Shown in pieces: positions 17,867 to 26,645 of a DNA stretch of 64,000 nt (within the stretch, counting starts at the first letter, position 1; each line of letters starts with the position of its first letter). This DNA comes from Clostridiaceae bacterium (lineage in GTDB: Bacteria > Bacillota > Clostridia > Lachnospirales > Lachnospiraceae), in the NCBI GenBank assembly GCA_910575795.1, contig CAJTGE010000001.1, positions 186,001-250,000 on the forward strand, in the 5' to 3' direction. The notes below the pieces were generated by a model. It had not been told where the DNA came from. It ran no database searches and saw only the letters and a program-made list of their open reading frames with translations. A program made the position numbers and the translations under genes.

Positions 17867-17895
17867 TTGACTTGCCGGAAGCGATATGATACACT
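17867..17895 (+). promoter_or_regulatory. Sigma-A promoter for the kinase-like gene
   Basis: TTGACT and TACACT with a 17-bp spacer; the predicted start near 17902 gives a short leader to the ATG at 17929. Confidence 0.65.
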
Positions 17896-17928
17896 GGGAT
17901 TGCTTCAAAATGAAAAGGACTGGTGAAT

Positions 17929-18483
17929 ATGAATAAACTTGTTATCATAATTAACGGACAGGGCGGCGCCGGAAAAGATACATTATGTGAATTCGCGGGC
18001 GAAGCATTTAAAATCACAAACATTTCCGCCATTACGCCGATCAAAGCGATCGCCAGCCAGCACGGGTGGAACGGCGAAAAGGATCCAAAATCCAGAAAGT
18101 TTCTGGCTGATTTAAAACAGGTTTTTGTTGGCTATAACGACTTACCTTTTAAATATTTAACAGCGGAATATGAAGCATTTTTACATAGCCCTTCGCAGAT
18201 TCTGTTCGCGCATATCAGAGAATGCGAAGAAATTGATAAATTCAGGCAGGCTGTACACATACCATGCGTAACTCTTTTAATCCGCAGAGACGGCATGGTT
18301 AAAAAATGGGGGAATGGCTCCGACGACAATGTTGAAAATTATACATATGATTATGTCTATGACAATAACGGGACGTTAGAGGAAGCCAAAAAGGATTTTA
18401 TTTTGTTCTTACAGGACATCTGGGACTGCGTCACCGGAGAGCCTGTCAGTCGGCACTCAGAAAAACTTCCTGAAAGGAGGTGA
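17929..18483 (+). CDS. P-loop nucleotide kinase-like protein
   Basis: A 184-residue cytoplasmic protein with an N-terminal beta strand and Walker A NGQGGAGKDT (about 7-16), the arrangement seen in deoxynucleoside monophosphate kinases of phages and small nucleotide kinases. The LFAHIRECEEID segment near the middle resembles the sugar/base-binding helix, and TLLIRRDG follows. The substrate cannot be read. The ATG at 17929 has AAGGA 9 nt upstream; a GTG at 17923 is an alternative. It has its own promoter and its last codons include the AGGAGG ribosome site of the next small gene, so the two are translationally coupled. Confidence 0.75.
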   Translation: MNKLVIIINGQGGAGKDTLCEFAGEAFKITNISAITPIKAIASQHGWNGEKDPKSRKFLADLKQVFVGYNDLPFKYLTAEYEAFLHSPSQILFAHIRECEEIDKFRQAVHIPCVTLLIRRDGMVKKWGNGSDDNVENYTYDYVYDNNGTLEEAKKDFILFLQDIWDCVTGEPVSRHSEKLPERR

Positions 18484-18489
18484 GCTATT

Positions 18490-18666
18490 GTGCTTGATAT
18501 CGCGTGGGTTATTCTCTGCGCCATCCTGGGCGCTCCGCTGATTATCAATCCGAAAAAGGTCGTTGAGCGGCCTGCCTGCAGGATCAAATCCCCGGCCGCG
18601 GTGCGTATCATAGGCGTCGTCATTATCGTACTCGGCATCCTTCAGCCCGTGATTCACATGATGTAA
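18490..18666 (+). CDS. Small membrane protein with two hydrophobic segments
   Basis: A 58-residue ORF starting with GTG, preceded by GAAAGGAGGTGA, a near-perfect Shine-Dalgarno that overlaps the stop of the kinase-like gene. Residues about 3-20 (AWVILCAILGAPLIIN) and 40-56 (IIGVVIIVLGILQPVI) are hydrophobic, separated by a basic stretch, giving a likely helical hairpin in the membrane. It loosely resembles short DUF6199-like proteins, but I would not assign it. Function unknown. Confidence 0.7.
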   Translation: MLDIAWVILCAILGAPLIINPKKVVERPACRIKSPAAVRIIGVVIIVLGILQPVIHMM

Positions 18667-18785
18667 AGAATCCCGCCGGGGGAAGACTTGTCCGCTCCAG
18701 AAAGTCAACAACCTCGCTGCAAGCAACGGGATTGTTGACCCTCGCGGCAGTCGCCAAATGTGCATGCACGCATCTGCATACAGAT

Positions 18786-18962
18786 TCAGCTTGCCCTGAG
18801 ATAATTCCGGATCGTTGCGGAAAGCTCCATCAAAAGCGTCTGGTGGATTCTCGAAGGCGCCGCCTGGCTGTAGAGCAGATTCCCGTCAATCAGCTCTGTC
18901 CGGACGTCTTCCGGTAAGTTGTAATAATCCTCTTCTGTATAAGTGTTCGCCTGCGCCCCTCC
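18786..18962 (-). pseudogene. Remnant of an Uma2-family (DUF820) gene
   Basis: An open frame bounded by stops, with no start codon, reads TYTEEDYYNLPEDVRTELID, then GNLLYSQAAPSRIHQTLL and MELSATIRNYL. This is the N-terminal third of Uma2-type PD-(D/E)XK-like proteins, usually about 190 residues long. The ribosome-site-like AAGGAGGGG still precedes it, but the start and the catalytic C-terminal half are gone. Nothing else is evident in the 18667-18987 gap. Confidence 0.65.
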
Positions 18963-18987
18963 TTACTTTACAGGAAGCCTCCTGAAC

Positions 18988-19416
18988 CTATCCATCTGTT
19001 CTTTGTTTGGAATACAGCGCCTTTAACCTTTTTTCAAGCAGCCCGCGGTTTTTCTTTAAAAACTCGCACTCCCAAATCCGGATTACATTCCATCCCAGCC
19101 TTTCAAGATGATCTGTAACCTCCTTATCCCTGGCCATATTTCGGCCTATCTTACGCTGCCAATATTCTTTATTCTGTTCCGGATGGGTATTTCTGCAATT
19201 ATGCCCATGCCAAAAGCAGCCGTCCACAAATATCGCAATCCGCAAATCAGGCAGCACAAAGTCGGGTTTTCCATAAACTTTGTAATTTCTCCTCCAGCCA
19301 GTGATTTTGTTTTCTTTAAAATACGCTATCAGCTTTTCCTCTGTTGATTTATTCTTTGAACTCTTTACCGCCCTCATGATTTCCGAGCGTTTTTCTTTAT
19401 CAAATACATCTGCCAT
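18988..19416 (-). CDS. vsr: Very short patch repair endonuclease Vsr
   Basis: A 142-residue endonuclease that nicks 5' of T:G mismatches created by deamination of 5-methylcytosine. Diagnostic segments: N-terminal RSEIMRAVKSSKNKSTE, YGKPDFVLPDLRIAIFVDGCFWHGH with the catalytic Asp and zinc/metal-binding His/Cys, and W.RKIGRNMARD then GWNVIRIWECE. It is the last gene of the methyltransferase operon, 4 bp after the DUF4928 stop. That location is the normal one for a Vsr protecting sites of a cytosine-5 methyltransferase. It appears intact. Confidence 0.95.
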   Translation of the reverse strand: MADVFDKEKRSEIMRAVKSSKNKSTEEKLIAYFKENKITGWRRNYKVYGKPDFVLPDLRIAIFVDGCFWHGHNCRNTHPEQNKEYWQRKIGRNMARDKEVTDHLERLGWNVIRIWECEFLKKNRGLLEKRLKALYSKQRTDG

Positions 19417-19420
19417 CTTT

Positions 19421-20351
19421 TTATTTTAACGATACCTTAAGGCCCGGATCCGTCTCATATGTATCAATCAATTGATTATATATCATAATCAGTTTTTCTA
19501 TGGTTCCCTTATGCCTCGCAGAATCGAATCCACTCCATTCATGAATATTGGTTGATATAAATTGTTCCGCATCTGCAATTTCTACATTTTTCAGAATTCC
19601 TTTAATACCTGCCAATGATCTGGCCGCCGGCATACTTTCAGAGACTGTTATAATGAACGGCCGGTATCCTGAATGTATATTATCCAGACACTTATCCATC
19701 AATAATTCGCCGGGAGCAGTCGTCACATGTATGATTGTATTGCCAACCATAAAATCCCCGTTCCGGCCTGTCGGCGCATCTGCAACAGAAAAACCATGAT
19801 GCTCAATTTCCTGTTTATCCCCCATTAACAATTGCATTTTCGCTCCGACCAAATGCTGCAGTACAGCGCCCTGATACATGGTTCCCGGGTTATCCTTTTG
19901 TCTTTTTTTCGCCTGGTCCAGCAAATCCCAGACCGCCGAACTGACAGAAGAACCCGCGTCACTTTTTAAATGAAACGGTTTTGAAGCAAAGAAATCTTTT
20001 ACCCTGTCAACCCACCACGCTTCAATAACATCCAAATCACAGGCGCCTTGTTCGTTTAATTCATGTTAGAAAGGCTGCGTAATCCTCCATATTTTTAATG
20101 CTTCCCCTGCTGGTTCGTCCTCCTTCAGCCGCCAATACCTTAACAATGCCATGATCCGCTAATATCGACTGCACCGCGGCTTTACTTAACCCGGCTACCT
20201 GTCCCGCGCTTTCCGCCTTTAAATCCGCGCAGCGGAGCGGAAGCCCGTTCTGTTTTGCCTTTCTGGTGACAAATAAAACGACTGACAACGGTCCTTTTGT
20301 ATGAATTTTGCTTTTTCGCTTATATTCCAACAACTGCTCTTGTATCGTCAT
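19421..20351 (-). pseudogene. DUF4928 putative type II restriction endonuclease, frameshifted
   Basis: Two frames together make one DUF4928 protein of about 310 residues. The first (ATG 20351 to stop 20061) has GLPLRCADLKAESAGQVAGL, SKAAVQSILADHGIVKVLA, and EGGRTSRGSIKNMEDYAAFL. The second continues from about 20050 with ELNEQGACDLDVIEAWWVDR, MYQGAVLQHLVGAKMQLLMG, GRNGDFMVGNTIIHVTTAPG and ETDPGLKVSL. Removing one base at CTAACATGAA near 20066 restores the frame. DUF4928 genes typically accompany C5 methyltransferases, so it is a presumed restriction enzyme. The start overlaps the methyltransferase by 32 nt. It is probably inactive unless this is a sequencing error or a slippage site. Confidence 0.8.
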
Positions 20352-21468
20352 TTTGCGCTTCTCTTTCTTTCGCTCTCTGAACTTTGGCCTGCGCCGCCAA
20401 AGGAAATAATAAATGTTCTGCCAAAAAATGGACTGCCGGAACAGCAACTGCATCTCCCATCGCCATATATGCGTCATTATATTTCTCAGGAAGCCAGTAA
20501 TTCTCCGGGGCGCCCATTAACCGGGCCGTTTCACGCGCTGTCAAAAGCCTCGTGTGAATGACTCCATTTCTTTTCATCACTAATATCTGCCGGCTGCTCC
20601 CGCCCTTTGGGGTTCGCAGGCATCCTGCAATCCCATCAAATCTAAGCTCCAGCCTTTGTTTTCCGCACCTCGTTCTTTTATAGCCTGTCACAGCTATATT
20701 ATCGCGCTCCTCCAGTAATTTCTCATGCCTTTCTGACAATAGCTTCAATAGCTGATTCGTTTTCTCACTCTCATCAACAGGAGCATCCCACTCAATGATA
20801 TCCGACAACTGACATTGCCTGCCTCCGGGCGCCGGCATATTCCACCACACCCAATCTTTCAGCCCGGACGCCGCCCTCACAATACTGTCCGGATGAAGCC
20901 AGACAGGCCCCTGTGAACACAGATGCGCCGGTAAAGGTATCTCCCTCCTCACAGCGATAATAAATATTCTCGGCCTGGATTGAGGAATCCAGCTTTGCGC
21001 ATTTAACCTGACAGCGCCGGCCCGATAACCGCGCTTGATCAAATCATTGTGTAAAATAATGTAGTTCTCTCCCTCATTTGCTGAGATAAGCCCTTCTACA
21101 TTTTCAGCCGCCAGAATATCAGGCATTTCCTCCATCTCATCCATTGTCCGCAGCCATTGCCATACCAAACCGCTTCGGTTTGCGAGAATCCCTTCTCCCT
21201 TTCCTGCCAGCGATAAATCCTGGCACGGGAAACTGGCCCACGATAAATCTGCATAAGGCAGATCCTGTCCGCAAACAGCGCGAATATCTTCCAGGTGAAA
21301 ATGACTGGAACCGTGATTCTTAACATATACCTCTGCTTTCTGCCTGCTGATATCATTCGCCCAAACCACATTAAAAAACGGCTTCAGGGAATGTGTCACC
21401 AGTCCGCTCCCAGCGAAAAAATCGAATGCTGTTAAGCGCTGTATCGTTTGATTGAATATTACTGCCAA
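20320..21468 (-). CDS. DNA (cytosine-5-)-methyltransferase of a type II system
   Basis: A 382-residue C5 methyltransferase with ordered motifs: I TAFDFFAGSG, IV FPCQDLSLAG (catalytic Cys), VI ENVEGL, VIII QSRPRIFI, a variable region, IX RFDGIAGCLRTPKGGSS, X GDAVAVPAVHFLAEHL. I place the start at the TTG at 21468 because AAAGGAG lies 8 nt upstream. The upstream ATG (21522) coincides with the TATAAT promoter box and has no ribosome site. The operon order is methyltransferase, DUF4928 enzyme, Vsr. The target sequence cannot be read from the protein. With the restriction gene broken, it may now act as an orphan methylase. Confidence 0.92.
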   Translation of the reverse strand: MAVIFNQTIQRLTAFDFFAGSGLVTHSLKPFFNVVWANDISRQKAEVYVKNHGSSHFHLEDIRAVCGQDLPYADLSWASFPCQDLSLAGKGEGILANRSGLVWQWLRTMDEMEEMPDILAAENVEGLISANEGENYIILHNDLIKRGYRAGAVRLNAQSWIPQSRPRIFIIAVRREIPLPAHLCSQGPVWLHPDSIVRAASGLKDWVWWNMPAPGGRQCQLSDIIEWDAPVDESEKTNQLLKLLSERHEKLLEERDNIAVTGYKRTRCGKQRLELRFDGIAGCLRTPKGGSSRQILVMKRNGVIHTRLLTARETARLMGAPENYWLPEKYNDAYMAMGDAVAVPAVHFLAEHLLFPLAAQAKVQRAKEREAQNDDTRAVVGI

Positions 21469-21520
21469 AGGCGACGCTCCTTTCGTCTGTCCCTGCCTTT
21501 CCAAAACTGCCTCTAAATCC

Positions 21521-21548
21521 ATTATATCAAAATAAAGGAAAAATACAA
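21521..21548 (-). promoter_or_regulatory. Promoter of the methyltransferase operon
   Basis: TTGTAT, 16-bp spacer and TATAAT on the minus strand; transcription would begin about 7 nt downstream, shortly before the AAAGGAG ribosome site of the TTG start. Confidence 0.6.
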
Positions 21549-21647
21549 GACTGTTTCAAACATCTGTTCTCTCCCAGCTACCGTCCGGACAGGCTTTGAA
21601 CGGTTGCCTTTCTCAAATATTATTACTGTTTCCCCGCTTCCATCAAG

Positions 21648-21676
21648 TTGAAACATCACAGCATAAATGATACAAT
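21648..21676 (+). promoter_or_regulatory. Promoter of the STAND nuclease gene
   Basis: TTGAAA, 17-bp spacer, TACAAT; the leader is about 195 nt to the ATG at 21879. The 21523-21878 gap otherwise holds only this and the divergent methyltransferase promoter. Confidence 0.65.
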
Positions 21677-21878
21677 ACAATCATTATAAAAATATCCTGC
21701 CTCAAATTACAAATCCTGCATAACTTGTACATACCATCTGCCGCGTTGCCGTCAGTCAACGATGCTGCCGCATCGCCTCCTTCCTCCGCCTTGCAGGCTG
21801 ACAAAATATTCGGCGCCGGCAGCGCGATTACCGGCCGGATGGGGCATATACCCGGGCAGCGAAAGAGAGAAACGCACG

Positions 21879-24800
21879 ATGTCTGTTGAAATTCAGGGAA
21901 TAAAAGGCTATGAATATCAATATTTAGCGACCGTATATATGGCCCTGCGATATTTATCTGAAGATACGGTCCATATTTATGTAGAAAACGAAGAAGATGC
22001 AAAAATTATATATGGCGATCCTGAGATGCGCAAAGAACTTTTCATACAGGTGAAACAGCATGATAAACCTGTTACCTTTTTTGAGGTAAGCGGCTGGCTT
22101 GCCCATTTCGGCAATCGGCAGGCAGCGCGTTTTCTGCTCAAAAACATCCAAACCGAAGGCCGTCAGGCGCTGTTTATCACCACCGGCCGCTGTGAAGATC
22201 GCCTGCTTCCGTACCTGGACCAGGAATGCTTTGACGCGGATCCCTCAACCAAAGCGGCTGCGGACGCGGGACAGACAGCGGCGGAACACAAACGGCGGGC
22301 CGCCGTCAGACAGCAGGATGCTGCGGATATCAGAACCTATCTGACCGCGCAGCCAGCAAATACGAAGCTTGAAAGAGAGCGCCTGGCCGCGCTCCAGGAT
22401 TTTTTTGCTGAAATCACGGATTCACAGCTCAGAACGCTTCTGGGGGACGTACGGATTGCCGAACAGCAGAGCTATGAAACAGTACGGGCGCTTACCGCGT
22501 CGTTACTCAACACCCGCTACGCCGTCCGATCCGGAGAGATAGCCCATGTGATCGAATTGCTGGAACAGTGCGTCCGGCATGGCCGTGACAGCGGCGGCGA
22601 CATTGCGCCTGACATGAAACAGATGCTGAATCAACACACGCAGCGGCTTCTGCCACGCGATCTGCAGTATCTGGAAGTCCCTCATCAGCCGCTTTACAGC
22701 GGACAATTGGAAAACCAGAACGTTCTGCTGTTTACCGGACTGCCATTTTGCGGCAAGACGATCGCCGCCCAGGCCATCGCCCAAGGATTCGCCGCGAAAG
22801 GCTATGACATCCATCCAACGGATGATATAAACGAGGGGATGGCATTCTTAAATCATTGTACCCATTCCAAAAAGCTGCTGCTCCTGGAAGACCCCTTTGG
22901 CTCCATGCGCGCCTCAGAAAACCGGACGGAACAGGCGCGTAAGCTGCGCCGCCTTGTCCTGGAAAAGTCATCGGCAGACAGCAAACTGATTGTGACGACA
23001 AGAAAAGACATCCTTTTTACGGCTTTTGACAAAAAGGAGCTTGCAGAGTGTTCCATCGGCGGCTTCCCATGGAATGACCTGACGATGCAGGATATCTCCT
23101 TTGCACAGAGAGCGTGGCGCGCCGTTTATGGGAACAGTGATGAGAGCGCGCAGTGCTTTTCGCGGATCGCCGGATATATCCGCCAAAAAGAGAAGGGCGT
23201 TTTTCTCGAAATCGGCGAAATCTGCAACCTGAAAGGAACATTTCCCCATGTACATGCGCTTTCCCGCCATACGGATGAAGAAATCCTGCGGCATGCGCGG
23301 ATTAGCTCAGAAGATGTAGTGGATAAACTCCGCGGCGAGGGCGGGGACGCTGTCCGGATCGTTCTGGGGCTGGGCTTTACATGCGATACGATCCGCAAAA
23401 CCTCCTACCAGGATCTGGCATATGTTTTATCCGATGCGGCCGAACAGCCGGCGCTGCTTCACCTTCGCAAAAAATCCCGCAGCGTGCGTATGACGCTGGG
23501 CGGCAAAAGACCGCCGGAGCGGGGCGAAAAAAGGCCGCCGGAACAGGGCGAAAAAAAGCAAAAAAACGCCGCATATGCGGGATACAGCCAGGCTTTTCAA
23601 TTGTCAGGCGAAGAAAGCTGGCTCCTGAGCCGGCTTGAACAATATGGTTACATCTTTATCGACAGGCGGACCAAAGACATCCGTTTTCAGCACCCTGTAT
23701 TCTGCTATGCGGCCAGGCTCCTGCTGTTAAAAGAACTGGACGATGCCCTTGACTGCGCGGAGTATGTCCTGACCGCGCGCCGGGCCCTGGGAGCGGCCAA
23801 TAAGAATGTCAATCTGTGCGCGTTAGAATTTCTGTACGCCTGTGTAAAGGAAAATGATGCATACAGGAATGACCTGCGATCCGCGATGTTTGAAGCGCTG
23901 AATTCAAGATACCCGGCTGTCAGGGACAGGGCTGTCCTCCTGCTTGAAACCGGGTTCTCTGAACTTCCCCGCGAGCGTCAGGAGCAACTGCTGGACGCAG
24001 TCAGGGATACGGCATTTGATCAATACCTGCTGTGGGAAAATGGAGAACTGATGGTCAATCCCAAAGAGACGATCGAGCCGTCCCTGTCGGATATACTCCC
24101 CCGCCGCAGAAAGCCGCCCCTGACACCGGAACAAATCCGGGCAGTCGCGACAAAAGCAGACCTCTCTCCCAAACAGATGCTTGACATCCTGCAGTCGCCC
24201 CTGCGGAAAAATCTGCCCCTGGCATTTTTAAATATTGCCCTGGATTATGACGAGAGCGTGATCCGCGAAAAAGCAATCCGCCTGTTATTTCAAAATTATG
24301 CCGGACAGCTAAAGCTAAGGAACTGTTAAGAAATAACTTTTCAATAGTGCGCAGGATTTTTCTTCGAGAGTGCTGCTCAAAAATCAGGCGCATAGTGGGC
24401 TATGTAACTGATTTTTGAGCAGCACTATCGGAGAAAAAGACAAGCAATATGAAAAGTTATTTCTTGACAGTTCCTAAGCCATTACTTAAATGAATGGGAC
24501 AATTTTAATGTCATCTGCCAGATGTTTCAGGGAGCGCTGCAGTCGTGGCCGGCATATTCCGCAGAGGACAGGCAAACGATCCTGCGCTATTTTACCGCCC
24601 AGCTCGGGAGAGTATCTGTCTCCATGCAGGCAAAAAATTTCCTGGAAAATTTTGCGGATGAATATCATTCCAACGGGCTGTCGTGGAAACGCTTCACCGA
24701 AGATGAAAAAAAGCTGCTGTGGGAGACATGGAGCGCGGTATTTACAGAATTTCTCCGGCAGTTCCAGGTGGATTTTCTGAGCATGCACGAGCCGCATATG

Positions 24801-26060
24801 GATGCGTGCATGCGCAAAATGGTGAAGTATGTCAAAAATCCGGCGCTTCTTAAACCGCTTTTTTACGCCTGGAACGGATGGCTGTCCAGAGTCTCCTGCC
24901 CGGATGATTACGGCATGTGCCTGGCCGAAAATATCCTGCTTTACCTGCCGCCGGATTCCGATCGTTTCCAGTTGCTCTGCCAGATGCTTGAGACGACAGA
25001 TTCCACCAGCCTTCTCACATCCCATATACGCCATATCACAGACGGCTGGAAACGTCTGACCGGCCGGGAGCGCGGGCTTATAAAGCAGCTCCTGGCTGCC
25101 CCGCGTAAGGATTTACCGTGGCTTAAAGCCATTGTTCTTACCCGGGAGCAGATACCGGAAGAGCTGCAGGCGCAGATACTGAATCATAAACCTGTAAACA
25201 GCGCGTCAGAATGGCTGGCCGCCCTGCGCACAGAAGATCTGCTCCGGCCATGCCTTAATGTGTACTGCGGATATCCTCAGCCCCTGTGGTGGAACGGGTA
25301 TCATCACGCCGCCCGCCGCCGGTGGGACGAAGTGATTGCAAAAGAGCTGGAAACCGACTGCAACACACAGGGCAGGACGTTTCAGATTGCCTTAAGGGAG
25401 TTTATACAATGGGAATATGACAGAAACCCCCGCTTTCAGCCATACCGTGAAGCGCTGTGGGAGACGCTGCTTACCGATATACAGAAGAAAAACGCCGTCT
25501 TTGGACAACTGCTGCGGACCACCGTGACGACAAACCAGACAAATAAGGAGCTTTGGGACAGATATTTTCAGCGCTGTGATGATACGGAGCGCGCAGCGTC
25601 ATGCAGACAAATCGCGGATGTCATAGAGTCCGTGGAATATTTCCAGGATGAGCGCGGGTGCCTGGAGCTGTTTAGTGGAGCGATTGTAGAGAAGTATCTG
25701 TATCCGTTGCTGCCAGCGGATGAAAAACTGAAGGATCTGTGCTTTACCGTGCAGAAGATCCTTCAGTTCTTCAGCATCCCGTCAGAAGAGCGGCTCTTTG
25801 ATTCGGATGATGAGGAAAATATACCTGACAAGATAGCCGCCCTGTTTGAGGCAGGCGTATTGGGCCATTACCGGGAGGATCCGCCGCGCATGAAACTCAC
25901 CGACATTCTCGTACGCGGTGTGATGCAGGATGCCGGGCGGAAATCAGAGGAACTGAACCAGCAGTTGGAAATATGCAGGCGCGCGCGCATAGAATGTAGA
26001 TCCGCGCAGGCAGAACGGTTTCAGGACGCCTATCCTCTGGAAAACTGGATTGGGCAATAG
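21879..26060 (+). pseudogene. Cap4-type nuclease / nSTAND ATPase defence protein, interrupted by a MITE
   Basis: With the 159-bp insertion at 24320-24478 removed, one continuous frame of 1340 residues results. The N-terminal domain (about 5-110) looks like a Cap4/DUF4297 dsDNA nuclease: GIKGYEYQYL, then ENEEDAKI (36-43) and FIQVKQ (55-60), the E...QxK layout of PD-(D/E)XK enzymes. The centre is a STAND-type P-loop ATPase: GLPFCGKT (287-294), LLLLEDP (Glu337-Asp338), VTTRKDIL (about 372-379). A long helical C-terminal part follows, as in phage-sensing Avs-like proteins. The insertion stops translation after about residue 817 (LRNC*); the next in-frame ATG (24522) has no ribosome site. The system is likely inactive. 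The start at 21879 was chosen over an unsupported upstream one. Confidence 0.8.
24315..24478. mobile_element. MITE-1: 154-bp terminal-inverted-repeat insertion with CTAAG duplication
   Basis: The ends are inverted, GAACTGTTAAGAAATAACTT and the complement of AAGTTATTTCTTGACAGTTC, about 26 bp long with one mismatch. Inner arms GTGCTGCTCAAAAATCAG/CTGATTTTTGAGCAGCAC form a second stem. CTAAG flanks both sides (24315-24319, 24474-24478), consistent with a 5-bp target duplication. Deleting 159 bp restores the host frame as ...GQLKLSHYLNEWDNF. It has no coding capacity. A half copy is at 1690-1762. Confidence 0.85.
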
Positions 26061-26113
26061 CGGGAAACTACAAATCATTGTTCCTGTCAGGGGGCGGGTA
26101 AAGACGGACCATT

Positions 26114-26162
26114 GTTACTATTTACGGCCCGGCTAAAAAGCAGCCGTTTCGTGAATAGTAAC
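26114..26162. repeat. Long hairpin downstream of the STAND gene
   Basis: GTTACTATTTACG pairs with CGTGAATAGTAAC (one mismatch) around a GC-rich loop. There is no run of T, so the terminator role is uncertain; it could be another small repeat. Confidence 0.45.
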
Positions 26163-26203
26163 ACTTTCAGAACCAGCATAGGGCCAGGGGCATAAAAGCC
26201 TGG

Positions 26204-26232
26204 TTGCCAATTCTGCAGATCTCTGCTATAAT
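26204..26232 (+). promoter_or_regulatory. Promoter of the holin-like toxin mRNA
   Basis: TTGCCA, 17-bp spacer, TATAAT. Transcription is expected near 26239, giving a structured leader of about 135 nt that includes the GGTGCCAGTGGCACC hairpin. Confidence 0.75.
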
Positions 26233-26373
26233 TCCCTCATGAAAGAGTACCCATGACAGGGTGGCAGCCTCCCGAGCCAATGAAACCGGCTTGCCGGAAT
26301 ACATAGGAAGGTTGCTAGGTGCCAGTGGCACCTGTTTAGCAAGGACCGAAGCGGAGCGTAGACGGTGGCGCTT

Positions 26374-26499
26374 ATGACGGCTTATGAGATCATCTCGATT
26401 TTCATAGGAATATTGGCTTTGCTGATGTCCTTTGGCAGCTTGATTGTGGCGTTGCTTGCCTTTCTCGACAGAGATAGGAAGAACAGGCGAAAAAAATAA
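26374..26499 (+). CDS. Putative holin-like toxin (type I toxin family), 41 residues
   Basis: A short peptide starting MTAYEIISIFIGILALLMSF, a single hydrophobic helix followed by a strongly basic tail (DRDRKNRRKK). The MT.YE..S start, length and layout match the 'putative holin-like toxin' (Hol_Tox) family, related in design to Bacillus TxpA/BsrG-type membrane toxins. It lies on a transcript with its own promoter, long structured leader and terminator, and is overlapped by a convergent antisense promoter. Its weak ribosome site (GGTGG at 5 nt) suits tightly limited translation. Function is inferred, not proven. Confidence 0.75.
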   Translation: MTAYEIISIFIGILALLMSFGSLIVALLAFLDRDRKNRRKK

Positions 26500-26593
26500 T
26501 GCCCCTCCTGTCTGATCCACAGGAGAGGCGCCTCTCATTGAGAGGTAAGTAGCTTGACTTGGGAGCATCCGCTTTGGAGTGGGTGCTCTTTCT
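26460..26593 (-). ncRNA. Candidate antisense RNA (antitoxin) to the toxin mRNA
   Basis: A strong minus-strand promoter fires at about 26593 toward the toxin gene, so its product would be complementary to the toxin mRNA 3' region and probably the ORF. The 5' end is predicted from the promoter. The 3' end given here is arbitrary, because no clear minus-strand terminator could be located. Confidence 0.5.
26563..26593 (+). terminator. Terminator of the toxin mRNA
   Basis: GAGCATCC pairs with GGGTGCTC (8-bp stem, one G-U) followed by TTTCT. It lies between the toxin ORF and the antisense promoter. Confidence 0.65.
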
Positions 26594-26599
26594 ATGTTC

Positions 26600-26628
26600 A
26601 TTATATACTATGCCTTTGGATTTTGCAA
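26600..26628 (-). promoter_or_regulatory. Convergent antisense promoter
   Basis: TTGCAA and TATAAT separated by exactly 17 bp on the minus strand, facing the toxin ORF. No minus-strand coding sequence follows it, which supports an RNA product. Confidence 0.75.
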
Positions 26629-26645
26629 GTATTAAAGAAATTTCG

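Noticed and set aside
21469..21522. ATG at 21522 as the methyltransferase start
   Set aside because: It overlaps the TATAAT box and has no ribosome site, whereas the TTG at 21468 has AAAGGAG at 8 nt and begins just before motif I.
24320..24478. The 159-bp insertion in the STAND gene as an intein or intron
   Set aside because: It contains stop codons, has terminal inverted repeats and flanking CTAAG copies, and no splicing motifs, so a MITE is the simpler reading.
24490..24780. Frame starting at ATG 24490 as a separate gene
   Set aside because: It is out of frame with the STAND coding sequence, which continues at 24474 in the frame of 24522-26060.
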